From: JANOSH01 sp031415695
GTDB lineage: Bacteria; Actinomycetota; Acidimicrobiia; Acidimicrobiales; Ilumatobacteraceae
Direction: 5' to 3'
Length of the DNA stretch: 64,000 bases
NCBI GenBank assembly: GCA_031415695.1
Contig: JANOSH010000022.1
Coordinates: 149,217-213,216 of the forward strand
Shown: positions 1 through 9,168 of the stretch, piece by piece
Layout: each line of letters starts with the position of its first letter
Numbering within the stretch: the stretch's first letter is position 1
Program-made: the position numbers and the translations under genes
Notes under the pieces: generated by a model
Database searches by the model: none
What the model was told of the DNA's origin: nothing
The model's input: only the letters and a program-made list of their open reading frames with translations

Positions 1-171
1 GCCCCGGCGTTCATTCGGGTCGTTGGGGCGTAGAAGAATTACCGATGTAGCTCGATAGAGCGGAGCTTGTCGGTCGGCCATCATGTAACCCGCCACTGCC
101 GCGAACACCGGCACTAAGACGAGAAGCACCAGGTGCCGCCGGGCTAGATGCCAGTAGTCCCTAATATCCAC
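1..171 (-). CDS. Wzz-type chain-length determinant protein, N-terminal fragment
   Basis: The reverse strand reads in from a GTG at 171 and stays open to the window edge, giving about 57 residues. The protein starts VDIRDYWHLARRHL, then has a hydrophobic stretch (LVLLVLVPVFAAVAGYMMA) and continues into a polar segment with a Tyr-Arg-Ala-Thr motif. A short cytoplasmic start, one membrane helix and then a YRATS-like strand is the usual opening of Wzz/Wzc-family proteins, which set polysaccharide chain length. A GAGG sits about 8 bases upstream. It is divergent from the asparagine-synthetase-like gene at 362 and fits the surrounding polysaccharide locus. Only the N-terminus is visible, so a tyrosine-kinase domain cannot be judged. 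Confidence 0.7.
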   Translation of the reverse strand, partial: MDIRDYWHLARRHLVLLVLVPVFAAVAGYMMADRQAPLYRATSVILLRPNDPNERRG

Positions 172-361
172 GTGGTGTTCCTCAGCTAGGTCCAGAAGTT
201 AACTATTCAATTCAATCATTGTTCACCAGCTGGCGTATGGGCCATCCTCCCCGCATCCCCACATCCGATAACGACGGGTCGTTCTGCTCATAACCGCAGC
301 CAGCACCTGCCTTATGCTGCACGTCGATGATTCCGGCAGCACAGAAGCTTGTTTCACCCTA

Positions 362-2176
362 ATGTGCGGGATCGCTGGCGCTTTCTTCGGTGAAGCAACT
401 GAAGCTAATCGTGTCCTTGCCGCCACTACTGCCATGTGTGAGCACATGGTCAATCGAGGGCCGGACCACCGCGCCTGCCTTAAACTTGATCGGGCCGTTG
501 TTGGTTATGTTCGCCTCGCCATTCAGGCCCCGACCGAACGAGGCAATCAGCCGGTTTTTTCTGAATGCGGCCGATATGCCGTGGTCTTCAATGGCGAGAT
601 CTATAACTATCGGGAGTTGGCGGCGGCGCACAACATCGATCTCGATGGTCGATCTGATGCGTTCCTCGTGGCCGAGATGTGGTCCCGATTCGGTGAAAAA
701 TCCCTGGCAATGTTCCGAGGAATGTTCGCCATTGCCGTGGTGTGCCAAGCCGACCAAACGGCGTGGTTAGCCCGCGATCCGTATGGCATCAAGCCGCTCT
801 ATTATGCCCGTCGCTCCGATGGTGTGATGTTGTTCAGTTCATCGACGCGGGCGCTCTTGGGCGCAGGATGCAACAATGCCATCCGCCGCAAGGCCATCAG
901 CGAGTACCTAAGTTTCGGTGCTTTGCCAGCCGACATGGCGCCCTTTGACGACATGCACGCTTTGGCGCCGGAAACCTATGTGCGGGTAGAGCTAACGCCC
1001 GATGGGCCGAAAGTCGGAAATCCTTTGCGGTACTCCGACGTCTGGGCGCCCGGCGCTGCCCGGCGCAGCGCCGAAGAAATAGTCGAGGCATTCGTCGAAT
1101 CGGTGCGCGCGCATCTGGTGTCAGATGTGCCTGTCTCGCTGCTGCTTTCGAGTGGATTCGATAGCACGGCAATAGCGTGGGCCTGTCAACGACTCGGCGC
1201 CAGCTTGGAATGCATCAGCATCTCGGGCACGGGTGACAACGAGGCCCAAACCCGCGAGGGCGCCGCCCTCTATGGCCATCAATTGTCAATGCACGATGCC
1301 GTGTGGTCGGCCGGGCTGCTTGATGGGCTAGTAAGGGCCATGCAGCGACCTTCGATCGATGGTCTGAATACCTATGTGGTCTGCCAACACGTACGCGAAT
1401 CCGGGGTAAAGGTGGCGCTCTCGGGCTTGGGGGGTGATGAAGCGCTCGGCGGTTACAGCCACGCCCGCCTTCTGCGGCTGTGGCCCCTGGTACAAATGTT
1501 GTCCTTTGACAAGTTGCCAAGCCGGCTTCGCTCCAATATCGAGCGGGTGATGTTGGCGCGGCTTCCCGCCAAGGCCGGGCGAATTGCCCAGGGCTCGGTT
1601 AAGAGCATCGCTGATCTATGTGCACTTCAGCGCGAGCTGCTCAGCCCCGATCGGGTGGCCAGTCTCGTTGGCCAAACCCTGCCGCAATCCCCCATCGCCG
1701 ATCTTGGTGGCCACAGTCTCCGCACGTGGATGCGGGCCGAGCACGACGCATACCTGCAGCGAACCCTTTTGTCCGATTCGGATTCATTCTCGATGGCACA
1801 TTCGATCGAACTTCGCGTACCGTTCGTCGACCGTGGCTTCCTTGAAGTAGCCATGACGGGTCGGCAACCACCGTTGCGCGGCGCTCTCAAATCACGCCTG
1901 GGCCAGGCGTCAGGTGACGCATTCCTGTCCCAGGTATCGCAGCGTCCAAAGACTGGGTTTACCCTGCCAACACAGCGGTGGTTGAGCAATGGTGATCTCG
2001 ATCCTCAACTTGCCTCGCTGGCCGATCCCGGTGCGGTTGTCTGGTCGCACGTGGATCGTGAGGCCGCCAATCGGTCATCGTTGCTCGTTCCCGGCAACCC
2101 CCGGTGGAGCGAGCCTTGGAGCATGATTGTCTTGAACGAGTGGCTCACCTCACTCCCGAAATCGGCCGCAGCATGA
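362..2176 (+). CDS. asnB: Glutamine-dependent asparagine synthetase-like amidotransferase
   Basis: The start is placed at the ATG that gives MCGIAGAFF, so Cys2 becomes the N-terminal nucleophile of a class II glutamine amidotransferase. The N-terminal half has NRGPDH, RLAIQ and FNGEIYN motifs. The C-terminal half is an ATP-pyrophosphatase domain with GLGGDE. The usual SGGxDS loop reads SSGFDS, so the first Gly is Ser. The length of 604 residues is normal. Such genes in polysaccharide loci are thought to amidate uronic acids or related sugars rather than make free asparagine; that role is inference. The stop overlaps the start of the next glycosyltransferase by 4 bp. Confidence 0.88.
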   Translation: MCGIAGAFFGEATEANRVLAATTAMCEHMVNRGPDHRACLKLDRAVVGYVRLAIQAPTERGNQPVFSECGRYAVVFNGEIYNYRELAAAHNIDLDGRSDAFLVAEMWSRFGEKSLAMFRGMFAIAVVCQADQTAWLARDPYGIKPLYYARRSDGVMLFSSSTRALLGAGCNNAIRRKAISEYLSFGALPADMAPFDDMHALAPETYVRVELTPDGPKVGNPLRYSDVWAPGAARRSAEEIVEAFVESVRAHLVSDVPVSLLLSSGFDSTAIAWACQRLGASLECISISGTGDNEAQTREGAALYGHQLSMHDAVWSAGLLDGLVRAMQRPSIDGLNTYVVCQHVRESGVKVALSGLGGDEALGGYSHARLLRLWPLVQMLSFDKLPSRLRSNIERVMLARLPAKAGRIAQGSVKSIADLCALQRELLSPDRVASLVGQTLPQSPIADLGGHSLRTWMRAEHDAYLQRTLLSDSDSFSMAHSIELRVPFVDRGFLEVAMTGRQPPLRGALKSRLGQASGDAFLSQVSQRPKTGFTLPTQRWLSNGDLDPQLASLADPGAVVWSHVDREAANRSSLLVPGNPRWSEPWSMIVLNEWLTSLPKSAAA

Positions 2177-3051
2177 GCAGCGCCGAGAAGTTGGTTGCCT
2201 GGGTAGAGGGCGGCAGCAATGTGCCCGCCCGCGGGGTGCCGGTGACGGCGTTGGTGCTCATGAAGGACGAGGCGGTCAACATCGCCCGGTGCTTAGGGGC
2301 GCTCGGCTGGTGTGATCAGGTGTTGTGCATCGACTCGGGTTCAAACGACGGCACGGTCCAAATTGCCCTTGCCCATGGCGCCGAAGTGATCGAGACAACC
2401 TGGCGCGGTTTCGGGGCGCAGCGTGATTGGGCGCTGCGCCATGAAGCGGTTCGCAACGAGTGGATCTATTTCGTCGATGCCGACGAATGGGTTTCTGGGG
2501 CGTTGGCCACCGAAATCGCCAGTGTCGTCGCCGCCCCCCAGCATGATGTGTACGTACAACAGTTTCGGCTGATCTTTCTCGGTAAATGGATAAGCCGAGC
2601 GGGCTGGTACGGGAACAGTTGGATTGCTCGTTTAGCAAAAAAGTCAGAAGCAAGTTTCGTTGTTGCTGGTTTTGGTGAACGCATGCTCCCGGTTAGCGGG
2701 TCCGTTGGTCGGCTGGCCAATGACATTGTGGACGAAGACCTGAAGGGTCTGGGAGCCTGGATCCTAAAGCACGCGAAATATGTGCGGCTTGCCGCCGCGC
2801 AACGCCTCGGTCATCGCCTGACAGTGCGGCCCTCGACCATGCCCCGGGCCCGCTGGATCATGAAGCACAAGCTGTTCCCTGTCGTACCCTGCAAGCCCTT
2901 GGCTCTCTGGGTGTACATGTACGTTCTACGCGGCGGGTTTTTACTTGGGCACCAGGGATTCGTATTCTGCACGATGCACGCCTTCTTCGAATTCCAGACC
3001 GGTCAATTGGTCCGCGAAGGTCGGCGTGAACGGGCAACAAGTCAACTCTGA
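2173..3051 (+). CDS. Family 2 glycosyltransferase
   Basis: The protein has 292 residues. The ATG at 2173 overlaps the preceding stop (ATGA), which decides the start. Visible motifs are VTALVLMKDEAVNIARCL, DQVLCIDSGSNDGT and the DXD-like YFVDADEW, in the order typical of inverting GT2 enzymes of the WaaE/KdtX type. A hydrophobic segment near the C-terminus (WVYMYVLRGGFLLG) suggests membrane association. It probably adds a sugar to the lipid-linked repeat unit on the cytoplasmic face. The acceptor and donor cannot be read from the sequence. Confidence 0.88.
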   Translation: MSSAEKLVAWVEGGSNVPARGVPVTALVLMKDEAVNIARCLGALGWCDQVLCIDSGSNDGTVQIALAHGAEVIETTWRGFGAQRDWALRHEAVRNEWIYFVDADEWVSGALATEIASVVAAPQHDVYVQQFRLIFLGKWISRAGWYGNSWIARLAKKSEASFVVAGFGERMLPVSGSVGRLANDIVDEDLKGLGAWILKHAKYVRLAAAQRLGHRLTVRPSTMPRARWIMKHKLFPVVPCKPLALWVYMYVLRGGFLLGHQGFVFCTMHAFFEFQTGQLVREGRRERATSQL

Positions 3052-3170
3052 TTTTTAGTTGCCACGAGTGCGATAAGCGGGCCGTGCAGCTGCCTCCGCC
3101 AACGCAGCAACTTTCGAAGCTGCGCCATTCACCATGAAACACCATAGAGTCAACGCGATATCAGCCGCGC

Positions 3171-4151
3171 CTAAAGTTTATCGTCGCCGAACAGCCAATC
3201 AAAGTAGCTGACGGGGTCAAAGGGATTGTCTACGTCTGGGAGTAGCTCAACTCGCAGTGCCGAATCCACGGCACCGGCAAGGTCGGCTTCGACCGCGTAC
3301 GGCATGAGAAACCGACCGGCCACCTCACGTGTCAACACTGTATCGTGCGCGATCACCGGTTTGGCCGCTAGCCGCGCCTCGGCCAGCGGATATCCGAACG
3401 ACTCGATATTTGTCGGGTACACGAGAGCCTGTGCCCCTTCGATGAGGATTCGAGCCTCGGTCGGGCCGAGCCGCCCAAGGCCGACGATCTTAGGGTGGCC
3501 GTGCAAACCCATCGCCGAGAGTTCCGGATCAGAAAACGTCACTGCGAGGCGAGTGTCCGCCGCCAAACCGTTGTGCTCAAGAGCCGCCACTATCGGCCGG
3601 AGCAGCGGGCCGAGACGTTTGAATGGCGCATCGAGGACGGGGCACAGTACATACCTTTGCCCATCGAGCACCGAACCGGCAGGCGCTGCGCTGACCACGC
3701 GCGAAAGGGGATGGTGACGCACGACCAACCGCGCCTCGATAATGGGAAGCTGGCGCAGCACACGGTCAAACATCGATTGAGACGGGACCACGATCACGTC
3801 GGCCCGCCCGGCTAAGGCCCTCACGATCTTGGTTTCGATCCCGAGGCGGCGGGTGACCATCGAGCCAAGGTTCAAAAGCTCGTGCGGCGCCAAGAAGTGA
3901 AGTGCGTTTCGCAGCAGCACCACTTTCTGCCCGCCTCGCACAAATGAAACGTTGTTCAGGGCGATCCGGCGGTCAGCCGATGGCTGCACCAGTTCGCGCC
4001 GTGCCATGTGGGTTGATCCGATCGCCGCGCCCCGCCCGATGAGCCGTATGTCGCCGCTTGGGTATGCCGCCAGGTACGCATCTAGTTCGTCGAGGAATCG
4101 CAACGCCCCGCCCATTCTTGCTCCGGCGACGTCAACCACCGTTGTCGTCAT
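3171..4151 (-). CDS. Family 4-type glycosyltransferase
   Basis: I chose the ATG at 4151 because it overlaps the stop of the upstream gene (ATGA on the reverse strand); the protein then has about 326 residues. The N-terminus (VDVAGARMGGALRFLDEL) is a GT-B first-strand region with a glycine-rich loop. The C-terminal half has the retaining GT4 signature around ARILIEGAQALVYPTNIESF followed by GYPLAEARLAAKPVIA, containing the E-x7-E type donor site. It is the last gene of a four-gene reverse-strand run (methyltransferase, two glycosyltransferases, polymerase). The substrate is unknown. Confidence 0.85.
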   Translation of the reverse strand: MTTTVVDVAGARMGGALRFLDELDAYLAAYPSGDIRLIGRGAAIGSTHMARRELVQPSADRRIALNNVSFVRGGQKVVLLRNALHFLAPHELLNLGSMVTRRLGIETKIVRALAGRADVIVVPSQSMFDRVLRQLPIIEARLVVRHHPLSRVVSAAPAGSVLDGQRYVLCPVLDAPFKRLGPLLRPIVAALEHNGLAADTRLAVTFSDPELSAMGLHGHPKIVGLGRLGPTEARILIEGAQALVYPTNIESFGYPLAEARLAAKPVIAHDTVLTREVAGRFLMPYAVEADLAGAVDSALRVELLPDVDNPFDPVSYFDWLFGDDKL

Positions 4152-5278
4152 TGTCGAGACTCGGCGGGGGCGCACTCAATTGGGCCTGGCTCAGGTGTTT
4201 CATCGAACCGTTCGGCGACGCCGAGCATTTTCGCCAGTAAAGCAGTGGTCCGGAGAGTGGCCGAATCATCAAATCGATCCGCCGTCCATTCGACCGAGCG
4301 AGCGGCGAACCTTTGGCGCAGATCAGTGTCTCGTGCCAATCGTAGGAGCTCGGCGCACAATGCATCGGCCGATTCGTCCACGGGAACCAGTCCGTTCCAT
4401 CCCTCAACCATCGCATCGTACGACCCGCCGAGTGCTGGTGCAATTACTGGCAAGCCAGCTCTTGCTGCCTCGACCAACACGATGCCGTACCCCTCACCGT
4501 TAGGTTGAGGTCGGCCCCTCATGGCAGTCGCTAGCACGAAGATGTCGCTACTTCGATAGGCAGCAGCCAGCGCCTGCTCGTCGAGGTTGGTTTGGATTTC
4601 AAGCCAACTGTGGCGATCGGCCAGGGCCTGCAGGCGGTCGGGTGGCTGGCCAGAACCGGCGAGAAGCAAGTGGATCTCGCCGCCGCATTGCCGAGCTTTG
4701 GCTACGGCATCCGCTAGCCGATATGCGCCTTTTTCCTCGGCGTCGTTGAGCCGAAAGACCGAAAGGACGCGGATGACCGGGTCAGCCGTCACGGGTACCG
4801 GTGCGCCTTCCAATGCCGTGCGCCGGCTGGTCGCGAACATCGGCATGATCACGACCGGGGGACGATTCAGAGCAATCATGAGCGCCCCGGCCGAGAACGA
4901 CGAGATAGTGACGGGTTGATGACAGAGCCGACGCCAAAGCACACGGGTGCGGCGGGGCGAGCCCCAAATATCTGATCCGTAGTAGAAGCAGGCGGCGGGT
5001 GTTGCTGATCGAGAAAGCTTTGACGCCAGCCAACTCAGCGCAAGCAGATTCGGATGGAAGCAGGCGATGCCCGCAACATCGCCGCGATGCCTGCAGGCGA
5101 AGGCAAGGACCCGAATGACAAACCTTACCTGCGCGACGGTTCCGGCCGACGACTGGGTTCGCAATGGAAATTCAACCGTATTGGTGCCACGTGGCCAGGC
5201 ATCCCTAAGCCCGGCATAGTACTGCTCGATTCCACCGCCGAGACCCTGAGACGGTAACAAGACCATGATCGTGCTCAT
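4148..5278 (-). CDS. Family 4 glycosyltransferase
   Basis: This 376-residue protein starts MSTIMVLLPSQGLGGGIEQY, a GT-B N-terminal glycine-rich loop. The C-terminal domain carries IRVLSVFRLNDAEEKG, a SSDIFVLAT segment and GEGYGIVLVEAARAGLPVIA, the retaining GT4 donor-binding signature. It overlaps both neighbours by 4 bp, which indicates one operon with the methyltransferase and the other glycosyltransferase. It likely adds a hexose or amino sugar during repeat-unit assembly in the cytoplasm. The acceptor is not predictable here. Confidence 0.88.
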   Translation of the reverse strand: MSTIMVLLPSQGLGGGIEQYYAGLRDAWPRGTNTVEFPLRTQSSAGTVAQVRFVIRVLAFACRHRGDVAGIACFHPNLLALSWLASKLSRSATPAACFYYGSDIWGSPRRTRVLWRRLCHQPVTISSFSAGALMIALNRPPVVIMPMFATSRRTALEGAPVPVTADPVIRVLSVFRLNDAEEKGAYRLADAVAKARQCGGEIHLLLAGSGQPPDRLQALADRHSWLEIQTNLDEQALAAAYRSSDIFVLATAMRGRPQPNGEGYGIVLVEAARAGLPVIAPALGGSYDAMVEGWNGLVPVDESADALCAELLRLARDTDLRQRFAARSVEWTADRFDDSATLRTTALLAKMLGVAERFDETPEPGPIECAPAESRQ

Positions 5279-6027
5279 AGCCGCCCGGGTTCCGTTGGTT
5301 CCGCTGGCGCTGGCCTAAACTCGAGCACGGCGATAGCCACTGGCCACCAGTCAACCGCCGCGCCATACAGGAACCGCGAGAACGATCGGAGAGTCGCGTA
5401 TGCAAGGCGTCGGCACGCATCCACCACAAGACTGAGAAATCTACGTTCTTTCGCCGGGTACGGCCGGCGCCAGGCGATCAACTCGTACGGTCGGCCGATG
5501 AGCGCCTGACTCAGTGAACCGGCCGTCAGGAGCTGACGATGTGTCAAGTCACCGTTGTAGATATGACCAACGAACGGGCTGGATCCGTTGGGGATTTGGA
5601 GCAGCAGTCGGGCACCTGGGCAAATACACCCAGCAAGATCGTCCAGTAGCTCGCACAACTCAATGTGCGTCAAGTGCTCTACGACGTCGAAAGCAACCAC
5701 AGCCTCCAGATTCCCTGGCATTGCGGAGTTCACGACATCCCCAATCGAGGGAAAGGCCCTGAAACCCGCAGCGTTTGCTCGCATCACCAATGTGGAATCC
5801 GTTTCCAGCCCCAGGACCGCGAATCCGTTGTCGGTGGCCCATTTCAGGAACTTGCCCGAGCCGAATCCAATTTCCAAAATACCCGCCCCAGCTCTAAGGT
5901 TCAGGCTGCCCATCTCGCCGGCGAAACGAACATTTTGGCCGGCGGATATGCCACCAAACTCGTGCCAGCCTTTCCACGTGGCGTAGGCGCTGTCTTGGCC
6001 ATGCTCCGCGCGCGCTGCATCGGTCAT
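5275..6027 (-). CDS. Class I SAM-dependent methyltransferase
   Basis: The protein has 250 residues. The SAM-binding motif I is clear (AGILEIGFGSGKFLKWA), followed by an acidic loop (VLGLETDS) and motif VVAFDVVEHLTHIELCELLD with LLLQIPNGSSPF, as in Methyltransf_23-type sugar methyltransferases. It overlaps the polymerase gene upstream and the glycosyltransferase downstream by 4 bp each. It probably decorates a sugar of the repeat unit. The target hydroxyl or amine is unknown. Confidence 0.85.
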   Translation of the reverse strand: MTDAARAEHGQDSAYATWKGWHEFGGISAGQNVRFAGEMGSLNLRAGAGILEIGFGSGKFLKWATDNGFAVLGLETDSTLVMRANAAGFRAFPSIGDVVNSAMPGNLEAVVAFDVVEHLTHIELCELLDDLAGCICPGARLLLQIPNGSSPFVGHIYNGDLTHRQLLTAGSLSQALIGRPYELIAWRRPYPAKERRFLSLVVDACRRLAYATLRSFSRFLYGAAVDWWPVAIAVLEFRPAPAEPTEPGRL

Positions 6028-7565
6028 CGGCTCTCCGTTGTGGCTAAGCGAATTCCGACGAACATCCCGATGGCGATTTGTAAAAGGGAGGCCGGCAGGA
6101 GCACTACCCCACCCTCGAGGTTAAGCAACTCGACCGCGACGGGAGCAAGGAGGACAAAACGCCTCGGGTACTGACCTATGAGCGCAATAAGGCTCACTTT
6201 GCGACCAAGGAGGCCGAGCGTGAACATACCCAAAAGCACGGAAACCACCCCACCGCGCCGATACAAGTCGCCTATCACTGTCGGTGTCAGCGAGTTAAAA
6301 GACTGACTGTCTTGCCCAAAATATTGTCGAGCGAACGCCAAACCTTCGACGTAGACCGGCTTACCGCTCCATATGATGCGCGGAACGAGGCTGGCCGGAA
6401 TGATTCCAATTGACTGGTTGAGAGGGATGTAGGCAATTTCATTCGGCGACTTTTGTACCACTATCGCGACACCGTCAATGCCTCTGAACCGCCTCATCAC
6501 AAAAGAGGCCGCCGTTTCGCGGGCGGTAACGAAGTTGCTTTCTGTCACAACCTTTCCCGCTGTTGGGATAAGGAGGGCAGCGGCACCACTTGCCGTGACA
6601 ACCGTGCGGTTCGACGACCGAACCTCATTTCGGTACAGCGTGGTGAACATCAGAAACGGCACGAGCAGCAAGCCTGAAACAGTAATTATCTTCCACGGAA
6701 TTCGACCGCTCATCACCCGCACACCCCACGCCAGGCACATCATTCGGAGAAATAGTCCCATCTTTGTCCCAGAGAGCAAAGCAAATCCCACTTCTGATGC
6801 CACCATTACAGCTACGGTCACCCGAGCTGATCGATCCTCTGGTATCTCAATGGTTCGCGCCAGCATCAAAAGAATTGCTAGTATAGTCAAACCATCGAGG
6901 CGTGCCAATAAGCCGAGAATCGGGTTTGGGTTTGACACAGCGCGATTGAGGTCCGAGGTAATGTAAGCGAACGACCCCGCCCCAATTACGGCGAGACGAG
7001 CGATGATGCCAACCATATATACTTTCCATAGCACGGCACGGCTTGGGAGCGCACCCGAGAGCCTATCGAGCATATCGGTCAGCATGCCGCGCTTCATTGT
7101 GGAACGACCAGCACCGCGCTTCGGCCAAGACCAGCCAACGAGCCACGCCAGAATCCCGCCCGCTGCGAGCTGTAGAGCATGGAGAACTGAAGTCTGCGAT
7201 ATTTGCGATCTAACACTCGACGGCACAAAACCTTGGCTCGTCCAAGCGAGTGACGACACTCCTAGGTACAATCCAAAGAGGGCCGGGTAAGAAAACCCCA
7301 GCATCGTTGGTCGCTCGGCCGCTGTCACGGCTAAATTTGCAATTAGCGCGGCGGCAATACATACGGCAGTCAGCCCAATAGCCGCCATGCGTATTTCCCC
7401 AACCGATGCACCTCCCGAGCCAGTCGATCTGATGAATAGGAGTGCGCCCAACCCCATGAGCACAATGATTCCCAGCAGAGCGCCGTGTTTGACTGGAGAC
7501 GTCGATGACTTCTTATCGTTGAGTGTCTCTAATTCGGAACGATGCCGTACCGGGGTCATCGTCAC
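6024..7565 (-). CDS. O-antigen polymerase-like (Wzy-type) membrane protein
   Basis: The protein has 513 residues with about ten to twelve hydrophobic segments spread along its length, for example LLGIIVLMGLGALLFI near the N-terminus and LLAPVAVELLNLEGGVVLLP near the C-terminus. A large non-membrane loop lies around residues 300 to 400. This layout, the low sequence conservation and the setting among glycosyltransferases, a flippase and a chain-length protein point to a Wzy-type polymerase acting on the outer face of the membrane. Two Met codons are close together (7565 and 7559) and either could be the start. It is divergent from the flippase gene. Confidence 0.7.
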   Translation of the reverse strand: MTMTPVRHRSELETLNDKKSSTSPVKHGALLGIIVLMGLGALLFIRSTGSGGASVGEIRMAAIGLTAVCIAAALIANLAVTAAERPTMLGFSYPALFGLYLGVSSLAWTSQGFVPSSVRSQISQTSVLHALQLAAGGILAWLVGWSWPKRGAGRSTMKRGMLTDMLDRLSGALPSRAVLWKVYMVGIIARLAVIGAGSFAYITSDLNRAVSNPNPILGLLARLDGLTILAILLMLARTIEIPEDRSARVTVAVMVASEVGFALLSGTKMGLFLRMMCLAWGVRVMSGRIPWKIITVSGLLLVPFLMFTTLYRNEVRSSNRTVVTASGAAALLIPTAGKVVTESNFVTARETAASFVMRRFRGIDGVAIVVQKSPNEIAYIPLNQSIGIIPASLVPRIIWSGKPVYVEGLAFARQYFGQDSQSFNSLTPTVIGDLYRRGGVVSVLLGMFTLGLLGRKVSLIALIGQYPRRFVLLAPVAVELLNLEGGVVLLPASLLQIAIGMFVGIRLATTESR

Positions 7566-7694
7566 GTGCGATCCTTGGTCATGCCTCGTGAGACCGAATT
7601 CATGTAGACGTCATCTCGCTCGCTTATCGCCGCTATCGAAGGGATGGTGGGAGCAAAGGGATGGGCCAGCGGGCACAGGCTTCACGGTAACTTC

Positions 7695-7760
7695 GCAAAA
7701 CGCACACAATAGACCGTAGCTGTCCGAGTTTCGGCAAGATCTAGGCCGCACGACTCAACC
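7695..7760. repeat. Flippase upstream element, partly duplicated at 14155..14222
   Basis: The intergenic stretch upstream of the flippase shares the run TTTCGGCAAGATCTAGGCCG and flanking bases with 14155..14222. At the second place it is followed by a decayed flippase 5' end. The match therefore marks a duplication that included the upstream region. I see no convincing promoter hexamers in it. The rest of the 7566..7784 gap has no gene. Confidence 0.7.
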
Positions 7761-7784
7761 GACACTTACCCATCAAGTACTAGC

Positions 7785-9164
7785 GTGTGCTCGGTGGAAG
7801 CCGGCCTCGTGGACATAGAAGCCGCCACGGTACCGAGCGCAACACGACGGGCCGGTGTTGCCACGCCGTCTCTAGCTCGGTCGTCGATGATCATAGCCAC
7901 AGCCAACGTCGTGCTTACTGTGATCAACGCCGGGAGCGGGGTAGCCGCAGCCCGGCTCCTTGGGCCGGGTGGCCGTGGGGAACTAGCGGCGGCCCAGGCG
8001 GTCGGCGGCCTCGTAGCAATGTTTGCCACCCTGGGAATTGGCGAGGGCCTTGTGTACGCCGTCGCTCGCCGACACGATTCCGCCAGCCGTTCATTGCCAG
8101 CAGCAGCCATCTTCATCTATTTCGGGTGCGCGATTGTCGTACCGTTTGGGTGGTTTGTCATTCCATTACTTGGGCTCGATGGCCCGAGTCAGTCGGCCGC
8201 TCGGGCATACAGCCTGGTGGCGTTCGTCTTTCTGCTCGGGTTGCCGGGCCTAGTATTGCGGGGTTTGGGAAACGCCCGCGGCTGGACCGTATTTCGTTTG
8301 ATCGGCCCAATCGCTTGGCTCGGTGCCATCATGTTGGGGCCCCTACTCGGGCATTCATCCCTCCGGATAGTTGTCACATTCCTCACGCTACAAGTCCCGG
8401 TTCTTGTGGCGTATTGGGCCTTCATGTTTCGCAAAGGCAAGATCCGTAGGCCGAGCGTCCGCCGCGACGGTGTCCCGATGGTTCGGTTCGGATTTCCCCT
8501 CCTGCTTTCCTCACTGCCTGCACTGCTCAGCCTTCGCTTGGACCAATTGGTGCTAGCCACTCAGGTGTCTACGACCCAACTCGGTATCTACGCTGCGGCC
8601 GCCGCATGGTCAACTCTGGCGGTCCCCTTGGCCTCGGCCGTGGGAAATGCCCTATTTCCGGCACTCGCCGCCGCGAGGGAGCCCGAGCAGCAAAGCTTTT
8701 TGGCGCCCGTGATGCGCCGGACGATCCTCCTCAGTGTGGTGCTCTGCGCTGGTTCGGCGGTTCTGGCGCCCATAGGGTTGCGGCTGATTTTCGGTTCGCC
8801 GTTTGCAAGCGCCGGGCGGGTAGCCGTCGTGTTGTGTGCCGGCGCTCTGTTCCTTTGTATCAGTGCCGTCGCGGGCGAGGCTCTCCGCGGCCTCAACCGC
8901 ACGCGGTCCGTCCTCACAGGCGAGATCACCGGGTGCATTCTTGGTATCGGCGCGCTGGCTCTGCTATTGCCGCGCTGGAATCTCATCGGTGCAGCATGGG
9001 CTTCCTGTATTGGGTACAGCGCTACCGCATTCGTACTCCTACGAGCACTGGCCGCTCACCAAGGCCAGCCGGTCGCGTATTTCTTTGTCCCGACCAGTTC
9101 CGACGCTCAAGCAATCGTGGCGGGCGCACGTCAATTCGCCGCCCGCAAACTGAAGAGGAGCTAA
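7785..9164 (+). CDS. Polysaccharide flippase (Wzx-like, MATE/MVF superfamily)
   Basis: The 459-residue protein has twelve or more hydrophobic segments. It starts its conserved part with SSMIIATANVVLTVINAGSG and LLGPGGRGELAAAQAVGGL, the N-terminal signature of Wzx-type lipid-linked oligosaccharide flippases. The GTG at 7785 is the longest start; later GTG codons (about 7809) are possible because the first 40 residues are not membrane-like. It should move undecaprenyl-linked repeat units to the outer leaflet for the polymerase encoded next door. A degenerate copy of its 5' part lies at 14302..14545. The next gene follows after 4 bases. Confidence 0.82.
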   Translation: MCSVEAGLVDIEAATVPSATRRAGVATPSLARSSMIIATANVVLTVINAGSGVAAARLLGPGGRGELAAAQAVGGLVAMFATLGIGEGLVYAVARRHDSASRSLPAAAIFIYFGCAIVVPFGWFVIPLLGLDGPSQSAARAYSLVAFVFLLGLPGLVLRGLGNARGWTVFRLIGPIAWLGAIMLGPLLGHSSLRIVVTFLTLQVPVLVAYWAFMFRKGKIRRPSVRRDGVPMVRFGFPLLLSSLPALLSLRLDQLVLATQVSTTQLGIYAAAAAWSTLAVPLASAVGNALFPALAAAREPEQQSFLAPVMRRTILLSVVLCAGSAVLAPIGLRLIFGSPFASAGRVAVVLCAGALFLCISAVAGEALRGLNRTRSVLTGEITGCILGIGALALLLPRWNLIGAAWASCIGYSATAFVLLRALAAHQGQPVAYFFVPTSSDAQAIVAGARQFAARKLKRS

Positions 9165-9168
9165 TTCA

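Noticed and set aside
362..2176. The possibility that this protein and the one at 12076 are also lasso cyclases.
   Set aside because: Both have the Cys2 nucleophile and glutaminase motifs, and no precursor, B1 or B2 gene is near them.
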